Assembly: GCF_012933655.1 (NCBI RefSeq)
Contig: NZ_JABBJJ010000027.1
Location: 1 to 64,000 of the forward strand
Direction: 5' to 3'
Source: Pyxidicoccus fallax
GTDB lineage: Bacteria; Myxococcota; Myxococcia; Myxococcales; Myxococcaceae
Length of the DNA: 64,000 bases
Shown one piece after another: positions 33,374 through 41,111 of the stretch. The number at the start of each line of letters is the position of its first letter. Position 1 is the first letter of the stretch. Position numbers and translations under genes: made by a program. The notes below the pieces were generated by a model. That model was given only the letters and a program-made list of their open reading frames with translations. It had not been told where the DNA came from and searched no databases.

Positions 33374-34106
33374 GGACGCGGAAGTCCGCCGGGGTGATTC
33401 CGGCGCGGGACAGCAGCTCGCGGGCCTTCGGGTGGAGGAAGGTGTCCAGCTCCACCTCGCGCTGGGCGGAGTAGCCGCTCTTGAGCGTCTCCGGCCGGTA
33501 GCCCGGGTGGCACATCAGCTCGATGACGCCGTCGGTGGGCAGCGAGGCGAGGTGTGATTCGAGGCGCTCCAGCGTCCAGTATGCCTCCGTGCCCGCGTCG
33601 CCGATGAAGTGCGCGTTGGTGGCCACGCCGTGGGACTGGAGCGCGTTGCGCATGGCTGTGTCCGTGGAGCGCACCGGCAGCCCGGCGGTGCGGGCGGCGC
33701 GGGCGAGACCCTGCAGGACCTGGGGATGCTGGTGCAGGTGCTTGTGCACGTCCACGTGGGTGGCCGGCTGACCGAGCAGCGCGGTGAGCCGCGCGAGCTG
33801 GGCGAAGGCCTCGGCCTCCACGACGTCCGAGGGCAGGGAAGCGGCGCGGGACTCCACGAGGCCGCCGTCCTCGCCGAGGAAGGCGCGGGGGAAGCCGCTC
33901 CACACGGGAGTGCCCCGGGCGAGGTTGAAGTGCAGGCCGATGGACAGGCCCCGGGCCTCGCGCGCGGCGGCCTCGGAGTGGGGCGTGTTCACCATGAAGG
34001 TGGCGGAGGAGACGACGCCCTCGCGCATGGCGCGGAGGATGCCTCGGGTGACGGCCGGGTCGTAGCCCAGGTCGTCGGCGTTGATGATGAGGGCGCGGGT
34101 GCTCAT
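33357..34106 (-). CDS. ChbG/HpnK-family carbohydrate deacetylase (YdjC-like)
   Basis: 249 residues from ATG 34106. Metal-site motifs are clear: 'INADDLGYDP' at the N-terminus, 'GLHFNLARG', and 'HVDVHKHLHQHP' in the middle. ChbG deacetylates chitooligosaccharides and HpnK acts on hopanoid N-acetylglucosamine; the residues here support a metal-dependent sugar deacetylase without fixing the substrate. It converges on the histidine kinase with a 17 bp overlap of the 3' ends. Confidence 0.85.
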   Translation of the reverse strand: MSTRALIINADDLGYDPAVTRGILRAMREGVVSSATFMVNTPHSEAAAREARGLSIGLHFNLARGTPVWSGFPRAFLGEDGGLVESRAASLPSDVVEAEAFAQLARLTALLGQPATHVDVHKHLHQHPQVLQGLARAARTAGLPVRSTDTAMRNALQSHGVATNAHFIGDAGTEAYWTLERLESHLASLPTDGVIELMCHPGYRPETLKSGYSAQREVELDTFLHPKARELLSRAGITPADFRVLTPGS

Positions 34107-34447
34107 GCGGGGAGAATCACCACGCCGCACGCGTGGCGTCCAGGTCCGGTTGGCCGGGGTGTCATCGGCGGAACCGGGCCGGGTGCTGCCCGGGGGACCG
34201 AGTCCAGCGTTGCTCCTGGGGACGTGATGGCCGTACCCCCGGAGCGGTATGGGCGAAGCCCCGGCGGACCCTTGGAACTTCTGTATCAACGGTGAATCCG
34301 AAGTACATCCGGACGAATCCGGATGAGACCAAGGTCGACAACCTGCTCGAGCTTCCGGACTGCGCATAAGAGCACCGAGCCAGAACGGGCCGCTCTCTTG
34401 GGGGCCGATTGAGACTCGCACGGCTGGAGTGGGGCTGACCGGATAGG
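34107..34447. other. Intergenic region, no complete gene
   Basis: About 340 bp between the ChbG-like start and the lysoplasmalogenase start. The only coding-like piece is the short DUF3892-type fragment at 34292-34369. I see no convincing promoter, RNA or repeat in the rest. Confidence 0.6.
34292..34369 (+). pseudogene. Fragment resembling the C-terminus of a DUF3892-type small protein
   Basis: From GTG 34292 the frame reads 'NPKYIRTNPDETKVDNLLEL' then 'PDCA' and a TAA stop. That resembles the end of small DUF3892 proteins ('IRT-PD-TK-DNL--LP'). The base composition is lower in GC than around it. With only 25 codons it is more likely a decayed remnant than a working gene, though a microprotein cannot be excluded. 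Confidence 0.35.
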
Positions 34448-35167
34448 ATGCCCGCCATGCACGATGAGAGCGCCGGTCGGACGAGGATCCTCGCGGGAGT
34501 GGGTATTGCGGGCGCGGTGGCCTTCTTTCTCGGGCTGGTCCTGGAGAGCCATGTCCTCCGCATGGCCACCAAGCCGGTGCCCATGCTCTGCCTGCTCCTG
34601 TGGCTGTGGCCGCCCCAGGCGCGCTATGCGCGGTGGGTCTTCGCCGGGCTCGTGCTCTCCCTGGTGGGAGATGTGCTGATGGAGGTGGGGCCCGAGCTCT
34701 TCCTCCCGGGGCTCGGCGCCTTCCTGCTGGCGCATGTGAGCTATGCCGTCGCGTACCTCACCGTGACCCGGAGCCTCCGCCTGGCGAGGGCGCTCCCCTT
34801 CGCGTTCTTCGGCGTGGGCGCCAGCGTGTTCCTGTGGCCGGGCCTCGGGAGCATGGCGCTGCCCGTGACAGCCTATGTGGTCGTCATCTGCACGATGGCA
34901 TGGCGCGCGGCGGCCATGATGGGGGCCGAGGGGTTGGCGCGGCGCGAGCAATGGGCCGCGTTCGTGGGCGCGCTGTTGTTCGCCGCCAGTGATGGGTTGC
35001 TCTCCCTCAAGCTCTTCGTGCTCCCCCTGCCGGGCGCGAGCTACGTCATCATGCTGTTGTACTGGGGCGCGCAGCTCTGTCTCGCCCGCTCGGCTCACGA
35101 GGGGCTCTCGCGGGCCGAGCAGCGAAGGCCGCACCGGGTCGGGCAGCTTTCGACCTCATCCGAGTAG
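34448..35167 (+). CDS. Lysoplasmalogenase (YhhN/TMEM86 family)
   Basis: 239 residues with about eight membrane segments. The family pattern 'TKPVPMLCLLLWL', 'GLVLSLVGDVLMEV' and 'SDGLLSLKLF' is present; the conserved Asp residues in the third and late helices are thought to form the active site. YhhN enzymes cleave the vinyl-ether bond of lysoplasmalogen. Myxobacteria make plasmalogens, where they matter for development, so this activity is plausible. ATG 34448 is used; ATG 34460 is also possible. Confidence 0.85.
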   Translation: MPAMHDESAGRTRILAGVGIAGAVAFFLGLVLESHVLRMATKPVPMLCLLLWLWPPQARYARWVFAGLVLSLVGDVLMEVGPELFLPGLGAFLLAHVSYAVAYLTVTRSLRLARALPFAFFGVGASVFLWPGLGSMALPVTAYVVVICTMAWRAAAMMGAEGLARREQWAAFVGALLFAASDGLLSLKLFVLPLPGASYVIMLLYWGAQLCLARSAHEGLSRAEQRRPHRVGQLSTSSE

Positions 35168-35216
35168 CGAACCCAGGACCACCTGCGCGGAGGCCGGTCT
35201 CCCCCAACTCCCGTTC

Positions 35217-35999
35217 TCAGCAGTTCCCGTAGAGGTAGTTCAACGCGATGATGTCGTAGCTGGTGAACTCACCCGTCTCGGTCGAGCGGAAGCACGAGTT
35301 CATGATGGAGCTGCCCACCGTGGCCGTGGTCGGCGTCCCGGGGATGTGGATGGCACCCACGCCAGCGGTGCCCTCGTTGGTGGCGGAGCCGCCGCAGCTG
35401 ATGGCCCGGTTGTAGTAGTCCGTGTGGCGCAGACCGATGGTGTGGCCCAGCTCGTGGGTGATGACGTGCTCGATCACGTCCACGCCATAGCTGTTCAGCC
35501 CGGTGCCGATGTTGATGGTCCCATAGGGACGGCCGTTCGAGGGGAAGCCCGCGGAGCCGCCGGTGCCGGACATGGTCTGCGCGGTGATGTTCGCGTCGCA
35601 GCCAGTGGTCGGTCCCCGCGCCATGGTGAAGCAGAGCCCCAACTGGTTGTAGTTGGCGATGGCCGCGTCCAGACCCTGGCTGAGCCGGGCGTAGCTGTTG
35701 AACGCGGAGGTCGGGTTGATGCAGATCTTCTTCACGACGGAGACGTCGACGAGGTTGGTCGTGCAGAAGTGCTCCGCGCTCTTCTCGCCGCGCTGGAGCA
35801 GCTCACGGGACGCATCGAGGCTCACGTGGGTGTCGCGTCCCACGTAGACGGCGCCGTCGACGACCATGATGTCGTCGGCCGGAAACCCGGCCTCGACGAG
35901 GTTGGAGATGGTCTCCTCGTTCTCGAGGTGCGGGTCGGTATCGCAGCCGGCCAGCAACACGCCACAGCTCACCACGAGGACTGCCGCTTTCTTGAGCAT
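35217..35999 (-). CDS. Secreted zinc metalloprotease lipoprotein (M57-like)
   Basis: 260 residues. The signal 'AVLVVSCGVLLAGC' ends in a lipobox (Cys 19). The zincin motif 'HELGHTIGLRH' (HExxHxxGxxH) lies near residue 185, and a later 'SSIMNSCF' fits the Met-turn. This is the layout of the M57/HEIGH-type proteases common in myxobacteria. It is probably exported and tethered to the envelope or released for protein digestion. Its start is divergent from nothing nearby; the 176 bp upstream (36000-36175) show no gene. Confidence 0.85.
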   Translation of the reverse strand: MLKKAAVLVVSCGVLLAGCDTDPHLENEETISNLVEAGFPADDIMVVDGAVYVGRDTHVSLDASRELLQRGEKSAEHFCTTNLVDVSVVKKICINPTSAFNSYARLSQGLDAAIANYNQLGLCFTMARGPTTGCDANITAQTMSGTGGSAGFPSNGRPYGTINIGTGLNSYGVDVIEHVITHELGHTIGLRHTDYYNRAISCGGSATNEGTAGVGAIHIPGTPTTATVGSSIMNSCFRSTETGEFTSYDIIALNYLYGNC

Positions 36000-36175
36000 G
36001 TTGGTTTCCCCTCCTGTTCAGGAAAGGGATTGTACCGGAAAAATCCGCGATTCGTGGCTTTGCGGAAAGGAATGATGATGGGCTGGCCGGTCCGTCCCGG
36101 CCCCGCGGGTGCTGTCTGACGCGGCTCGCCGTGCTGGAACCGAGGGTGCCCCAGGAACGACGAGGCCGCTCCGGC

Positions 36176-38524
36176 TCAGCTCCCCGTCGAGCACTCCGCC
36201 ACGAGCGCACTCGCCCGGTCCGGGAAGCGCTCCGCGAGCACGCGCTTCACCTCGTCCACCGCCGCCGTGTTGCCGGTGTGCGCGTGGAGCTGGCAGCGCG
36301 CGGTGAGGGCGCGCGGGTCCTGCGGCGCGAGCCGGTCCGCCTCGCGATACGAGCGCTCGGCGGCGGCCGTGTCTCCCTGACGGAAGAGGACGGCCCCCAG
36401 GTAGTAGTGCGCCACGGAGAGCCGCGCGTCCTTGCGAATCGCGCGCTTGAGGAGGCTGGCCGCGTCGTCCACGCGCTGCTGGCGGAAGCGCACGAAGCCC
36501 AGCTCCGCGAGGCACTCCGCGTCGTCGTCGTTCTCGCGTGTCCATGCGGCAAGGACGGACGCCGCCTCGTCCAGCCGGCCGCTCTGGGACAGGAGCCGGC
36601 CATAGCGCGGCGTCACCTCGCGCGAGCGCGGCTTCAGCGAGTGGGCCTTCGCCAGCGCCGCGAGCGCGCCCGGCACGTCGCCCTGGCGCTCGCGCAGCTC
36701 CGCCAGCGCCAGCACGGGACGGACATCCTTGGGCGCCAGCGCGGTGGCGTCCTCGATGGCGCGCTCGGCCCGCTTGCCCATGCGCAGCTCCGTCGCCGCG
36801 CGCGCGGCCAGCAGGTGCGCCTGGACGTTCTTCGGGAAGCGCGAGGTGAAGGCCTCCGCCAACGTCAGCGCCTGGGTGTGCGCGCCCGCCGCCACCAGCA
36901 GGGCCCCGGCCCTGGCCAGCTCCTCCTCGGTGGCCCGCGCGTCCGTGCCCAGCCCGTCGAGCGCGGACACCTTCGCTTCAGGGCTGGCGGCGGCCTCGGC
37001 CTTCGCGAGCCGCTCGGCCGGAGGCATCGCCGGGCGCATGAGGAACCACGCCGCGCCTCCTCCGACAACGCCGAGCGCGAGCACGCCTCCGAGGATGGCG
37101 CCCAGCCGCGAGGACTTCCCGCTCCGGGCTTCCTCTCCGGACCGCGCCGCGTCCTTCGGGCTGGAAGCCGCGGGCTTCTCCCGCGAGCCCTTCGTGCCAG
37201 CGGAGTCAGCAGGCCTCGCCACGGCTGCTTCGCCCGGCGCGGTGCCGGTCTGCGCGTGCAACCCCTGGGGCGTCGCGCGCCGTCCTCCGGACACGGTGCC
37301 TGCCGTGACGCCTGGGACTCCGTGTGCATCGTGCGGCGTCTGCCCCCGTGCTTCCGGCGCCATCTGCGCCGCGGATGGGGAGGGGAGGGCACCCGCCGCT
37401 GAGTGCGGAGTCGCACCCCAGCCCTCTGCCGGGACGCCGCCATGCTCCGCCTGCGCCAGCGCGGGCCCCGTCCCATACGGATTCACGGCAGGCCCGAGAC
37501 CGGCCACCTGCCGCACGTGCCCCGGAGGCGTCCCTCCGTGAGAAGGGTCCGCGAGCCGCGCCCGGCGCAGGGCCTGTCGCTTGGTATCCGTGTTCGGCGG
37601 GAACAGGGTGTCCACGTATGCCGCGAGCTGCTCGTGCGTGGCCACCTCCGCCGAGCCGCCAATGGCCTCAATCGCGTCGATGAACGACTCGAGGCTGTCG
37701 AAGCGCGCGGCCGGGTCCCTCGCCAGCGCGGTGAGGCACACCAGCTCCAGCGCCGCCGGCACGGAAGGGTCGAACGCCGTGGGGGGCTTCGGCCGCCCCT
37801 CCGCGATGCGCCCCAGCACTTCCTCCGCCGTCAGTCCCGTGAAGGGCCGCCGGCCGCAGAGCTGCTCGTAGAGCATGACGCCCGCGGCGAACAGGTCCGC
37901 GCGGTGGTCCACCGGCCTGCCGGCAATCATCTCCGGCGACATGTAGAAGAACTTGCCCTTGAGCACCCCGGGCTCCGTGCCCGAGCCCAGCGACTCCGCC
38001 TTGGCGATGCCGAAGTCGATGACCTTCACCGCGCCATTCACGCCCACGTGGATGTTGTCCGGCGTGAAGTCGCGGTGGACGATGCGCAGCGGCCGGCCCG
38101 TCTCGTCCACGGCCCGGTGCGCGGCGTCCAGTCCCCGGCACGCATCCGCCAGCACGCGCAGGGTGATTCCCAGCGGCACGCGCTGCCCGTTCTCGGCGGC
38201 CTCCTGGCGCAGCTCCGCGAAGGAGCGCCCCTCCAGGAGCTCCATGGCGATGAAGGGCTCCGTGCCCTCCATGCCCAGCTCCAGAATGGTGACGACGTTG
38301 GGGTGGCGCACCTGCGCGGTGATGCGCGCCTCGTTGAGGAACATCTGCACCACGCGCCGGTCCGAGGCCAGGTGCGGCATCAGCCGCTTCACCGCCACGG
38401 CCGGGCCGCGCTGCCCGTCCTCCTCGATGCGACGCCCGAGGTACACCTCCGCCATGCCGCCTGTCGCGATGCGCGCGGACAGGCGGTAGCGGCCCACCCA
38501 GTAGGGGTTCTGCTCCGGCTCCAA
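36176..38524 (-). CDS. Serine/threonine protein kinase with C-terminal TPR domain
   Basis: 782 residues from a TTG at 38524; an in-frame TAG five codons upstream leaves no room for another start. The kinase spans about 12-290: 'ARIATGGMAEVYLGR', 'VAVKRLMP', 'HRDFTPDN', 'DFGIAK', 'KFFYMSPE'. The usual HRDLKP Lys is replaced by Thr, as is common among myxobacterial kinases. A Pro/Ala/Gly-rich linker (about 330-470) leads to one membrane helix ('ILGGVLALGVVGGGAAWFL') and then TPR repeats to the end ('AHYYLGAVLFRQGDTAAAER'). TPRs outside the cytoplasm probably sense or bind a partner. Confidence 0.88.
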   Translation of the reverse strand: MEPEQNPYWVGRYRLSARIATGGMAEVYLGRRIEEDGQRGPAVAVKRLMPHLASDRRVVQMFLNEARITAQVRHPNVVTILELGMEGTEPFIAMELLEGRSFAELRQEAAENGQRVPLGITLRVLADACRGLDAAHRAVDETGRPLRIVHRDFTPDNIHVGVNGAVKVIDFGIAKAESLGSGTEPGVLKGKFFYMSPEMIAGRPVDHRADLFAAGVMLYEQLCGRRPFTGLTAEEVLGRIAEGRPKPPTAFDPSVPAALELVCLTALARDPAARFDSLESFIDAIEAIGGSAEVATHEQLAAYVDTLFPPNTDTKRQALRRARLADPSHGGTPPGHVRQVAGLGPAVNPYGTGPALAQAEHGGVPAEGWGATPHSAAGALPSPSAAQMAPEARGQTPHDAHGVPGVTAGTVSGGRRATPQGLHAQTGTAPGEAAVARPADSAGTKGSREKPAASSPKDAARSGEEARSGKSSRLGAILGGVLALGVVGGGAAWFLMRPAMPPAERLAKAEAAASPEAKVSALDGLGTDARATEEELARAGALLVAAGAHTQALTLAEAFTSRFPKNVQAHLLAARAATELRMGKRAERAIEDATALAPKDVRPVLALAELRERQGDVPGALAALAKAHSLKPRSREVTPRYGRLLSQSGRLDEAASVLAAWTRENDDDAECLAELGFVRFRQQRVDDAASLLKRAIRKDARLSVAHYYLGAVLFRQGDTAAAERSYREADRLAPQDPRALTARCQLHAHTGNTAAVDEVKRVLAERFPDRASALVAECSTGS

Positions 38525-38682
38525 AGTGCCGGCAGTCTACGTGTAGGGGCCCACCCGCGTCCTCCTCCTGTCTCGGGCCCTGGCTGCTCGCCCACCCGCC
38601 GCGAACAACTCCACCGGAAACTTGCCCCATTCCACCGGGCGTCTCACCCTGGACAGTCCGAGCGCGCGACGCGGAGGCCGGC

Positions 38683-39141
38683 ATGACGGGCATGGACAGG
38701 CTGCTATGGCTGGTGCACGCCGCATCCACCCTGTTCATGGCGGGCGTCATCGCCGTCATCCAAATCGTCCACTATCCGCTCTTCGCCCGGGTGGGCACCG
38801 CCGGCTTCCCGGCCTACGCGGCCGAGCACGGCTGGCGCATCACCTGGGTGGTGGCGGGGCCCATGCTCGTGGAGCTGGCGACCGCCGTGTGGCTCGTCTT
38901 CCGTCCGCTGCCCCCGGGCGTGCCCGCCTGGATGGCGTGGGCGGGGTTGGCCGCCGTCATCGCCCTGTGGCTGTCCACCTTCCTCCTCCAGGTTCCCCAG
39001 CACGAGGTGCTCCGGGTAGGCTTTGACCCCGAAGCGCACCGCCGGCTGGTCTTCACGAACTGGCTGCGCACGGCGTTGTGGTTCCTACGCGGGGTGTGGG
39101 TGCTCTACCTGCTCGCTCGCGCGATGGAGCGGGAGTGCTAA
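38683..39141 (+). CDS. Four-helix integral membrane protein, DUF1772-like
   Basis: 152 residues from ATG 38683 with four predicted membrane segments ('LVHAASTLFMAGVIAVIQIV', 'VAGPMLVELATAVWLVF', 'MAWAGLAAVIALWLSTFLL', 'TALWFLRGVWVLYLLA'). The motif 'LLQVPQHEVL' resembles the loop of small DUF1772-type membrane proteins. No biochemical role can be given. It is divergent from the TPR kinase and 63 bp before the amidohydrolase on the same strand. Confidence 0.65.
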   Translation: MTGMDRLLWLVHAASTLFMAGVIAVIQIVHYPLFARVGTAGFPAYAAEHGWRITWVVAGPMLVELATAVWLVFRPLPPGVPAWMAWAGLAAVIALWLSTFLLQVPQHEVLRVGFDPEAHRRLVFTNWLRTALWFLRGVWVLYLLARAMEREC

Positions 39142-39204
39142 CCTCCGGGGCCTTTCTGGCCCACGGGAGGAGGGCCCTGACACGCACGCGGTGCGTCCGG
39201 AGGG

Positions 39205-40497
39205 ATGTTGGGCACGGTCCTCAAGGGTGGATACGTCGTCGAGCTGGAGCCCGCGCTGGTGGAGCGCGTGGACCTGCGCATCGAGGGTGAGCGCATCGTC
39301 GCGCGCGGGCCGGACCTGACGCCCGCGGCCGACGACGAGGTCGTCGCCCTGTCCGGCAAGCTCGTCTTCCCGGGGCTCGTCAGCGCGCATCACCGGCTGC
39401 ACGCGGTGCTCGGCCGCGGCATGCCGCACCCCAAGCTGGAGACCTACCAGGACAGCCTGGAGAAGGTGCTCTGGCCCTACGAGAGCGCGCTGGATTTGGA
39501 CGCCGTGCAGGTGGCCGGGTGCGCCGGTGGCCTGGAGGCGCTCCAGTGCGGCACCACCACCGTGTGCAACCTGCACGCGTCGCCCAAGGCCGTGTCGGGC
39601 TCGCTGGTGCGGCTGGCGCGCGGGCTCCATGAAGTCGGCGTGCGCGGCGTGCTGTCCTACGCGGTGTCGGACCGGCTGGGCGCGGTGGGCCGCGAGGAGG
39701 GGCTGGAGGAGACGGTCAGCTTCGCGAAGAAGGCCAAGGGCCGCTTCCGCGGACAGGTGGGCGCGGGGCCCTGCTTCACGCTCGGGCCGGACGGCCTGCA
39801 AGGGCTGGCGGAAGCGCTGAAGACGCTGGGCAACGCCGGGCTGCACCTGCCGCTCGCCGAGGACCCGCTGGACGAGCGCCTGTCCACCGAGCGCTACGGC
39901 GCGTCCCCCGTGGCGCGGCTGATGGAAGCGGGGCTCCTGTCCCCCAAGAGCCAGCTGGCGCACGTGGGCCACCTGGAGTGGGCGGACCTGGCGCAGGTGA
40001 TTGCCACCGGTGCGTGGATTGTCCACACGCCGCGCTCCAACCAGGGGCTGGAGGTGGGCTACGCGCCCGCCCTGAAGTTCGGCCACCGCGCCACGCTGGG
40101 CGTGGACGCCGTGTCCGCGGACCTCTTCGCCGAGGCACAGGCGGCGTACCTGCGCTCGCGCGAGGCGGGGCAGCCCATCGACGTGCTGCGCTACCTCGCC
40201 AACGGCCACCGGCTGGTGTCCCAGGTTTTCGAGACGCCGGTGGGCCCCATGCGCGAGGGCGCGCTCGCGGACCTGCTCATCCTGGACTACCTGCCGGCCA
40301 CGCCGCTCACCGCGGAGAACCTGGCGTGGCACGTCGTCTTCGGCCTGGGCAGCCGCCACGTGGAGGCGGTGATGGTGGACGGCGTGTGGCGCATGTGGGC
40401 GCGCCGGCCGTTGTCCGTGAATCCCACCGTGGTGGCGGAGCAGGCCCGCGAGGCGGCCTCCGCCGTGTGGGCGCGCATGGCCGAGTCCAAGGCCTGA
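39205..40497 (+). CDS. ssnA: SsnA-like amidohydrolase with altered metal site
   Basis: 430 residues, collinear by eye with E. coli SsnA: 'VFPGLVSAHHRLHAVLGRG', 'GTTTVCNLHASPKAVSGSL', 'HTPRSNQGLEVGYA', 'GLGSRHVEAVMVDGVW'. SsnA genes accompany selenium-dependent molybdenum hydroxylases, and this one sits 50 bp before a putative selenoprotein gene. The N-terminal HxH metal pair of SsnA (HNH) is H-H-R here, and the barrel HIH is H-L-P, while the late Asp is kept ('GVDAVSADLF'). Catalysis may be changed or lost. Homology is firm; activity is open. Confidence 0.78.
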   Translation: MLGTVLKGGYVVELEPALVERVDLRIEGERIVARGPDLTPAADDEVVALSGKLVFPGLVSAHHRLHAVLGRGMPHPKLETYQDSLEKVLWPYESALDLDAVQVAGCAGGLEALQCGTTTVCNLHASPKAVSGSLVRLARGLHEVGVRGVLSYAVSDRLGAVGREEGLEETVSFAKKAKGRFRGQVGAGPCFTLGPDGLQGLAEALKTLGNAGLHLPLAEDPLDERLSTERYGASPVARLMEAGLLSPKSQLAHVGHLEWADLAQVIATGAWIVHTPRSNQGLEVGYAPALKFGHRATLGVDAVSADLFAEAQAAYLRSREAGQPIDVLRYLANGHRLVSQVFETPVGPMREGALADLLILDYLPATPLTAENLAWHVVFGLGSRHVEAVMVDGVWRMWARRPLSVNPTVVAEQAREAASAVWARMAESKA

Positions 40498-40512
40498 GCC
40501 GTCTGGCCGCTT

Positions 40513-40547
40513 GCCTTCCCACCGGGAAGGCCGGTTAATTCCCGGCC
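40513..40547 (+). promoter_or_regulatory. Two overlapping, mutually exclusive hairpins before the selenoprotein start
   Basis: Hairpin 1 is GCCTTCCC-ACC-GGGAAGGC (40513-40531), an 8 bp perfect stem that could end ssnA transcription. Hairpin 2 is GGCCGG-TTAATTC-CCGGCC (40529-40547), ending one base before the ATG. They share bases 40529-40531. Hairpin 1 would bury the only purine-rich ribosome-site-like sequence (GGGAAGG); hairpin 2 would free most of it. The structures are visible; a switch function is speculation. Confidence 0.45.
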
Positions 40548-41090
40548 ATGCTCATTCCAGTGCTCGTCGCGGGCCTCTTCAGCGGAGCCATTCCGCAGGT
40601 GGGGGACACGGCGCCGGACTTCACGGTGAAGGACACCGCCGGCAACGTGTACACCCTGTCTGAGATGGTGAAGCAGGGTCCCGTCATCGTGGCCTTCTTC
40701 CCGAAGGCCTTCACAGGTGGTTGAACCCGCGAGCTCTCGGCGTACCGGGACAGGTACTCGGACATCGAGAAGCTCCACGGCCAGGTCCTGGCCGTCAGCA
40801 TGGATGATTCAGAGACGCTCGCGCGCTTCAAGGCCGAGCTGAAAGCACCATTCCCCTTCATTCCCGACCCGGAGGGCAAGGTCGTCGCGGCGTATGACGT
40901 GAAGATGCCGCTCTTGTCCGTTCCCAAGCGGTACACGTTCGTCATCGGCGAGGGACGCAAGATTCTGAAGGTGGAGACCGGCAGCGACGCCATCGACCCG
41001 AATGGGGCGATTGTGTCGTGCCCCATCCGCAAGCCCGGCTCGAAGCCCGCGGGCACGGACGGGGGGACGCCGGACGGAGGGGCGAAGTAG
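40548..41090 (+). CDS. Selenocysteine-containing peroxiredoxin (AhpC/TSA family), in-frame TGA at codon 59
   Basis: 180 residues when TGA 40722-40724 is read as selenocysteine (U). The frame is continuous on both sides of it: '[19 protein letters not shown]' and '[13 protein letters not shown]' before, then U, '[14 protein letters not shown]' and '[15 protein letters not shown]' after. U falls exactly where peroxiredoxins have the peroxidatic Cys (FPKxFTxGC-T). A strong stem-loop follows the TGA. The first 15 residues are hydrophobic and could be a weak signal segment. It should reduce peroxides through a selenol. Standard gene calling would give a short 3' fragment from ATG 40800 or a pseudogene. 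Confidence 0.85.
40722..40775 (+). promoter_or_regulatory. Putative bacterial SECIS element downstream of the in-frame TGA
   Basis: The lower stem pairs GAGCT-CTCG (40731-40739) with CGAG-A-AGCTC (40766-40775), 9 bp with one bulged A. The upper stem is GTACC (40742-40746) with GGTAC (40753-40757). The apical loop is GGGACA, beginning 22 nt after the TGA. Position, length and a G-rich loop agree with bacterial SECIS elements bound by SelB. Confidence 0.65.
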
Positions 41091-41111
41091 GCGGGAGCCC
41101 TCTGGCGCGCC

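Noticed and set aside
40722-40724. Peroxiredoxin read as a pseudogene broken by a nonsense mutation
   Set aside because: The TGA falls exactly on the catalytic Cys codon, the frame stays intact to the natural stop, and a bSECIS-like stem-loop follows. Selenocysteine is the simpler reading.
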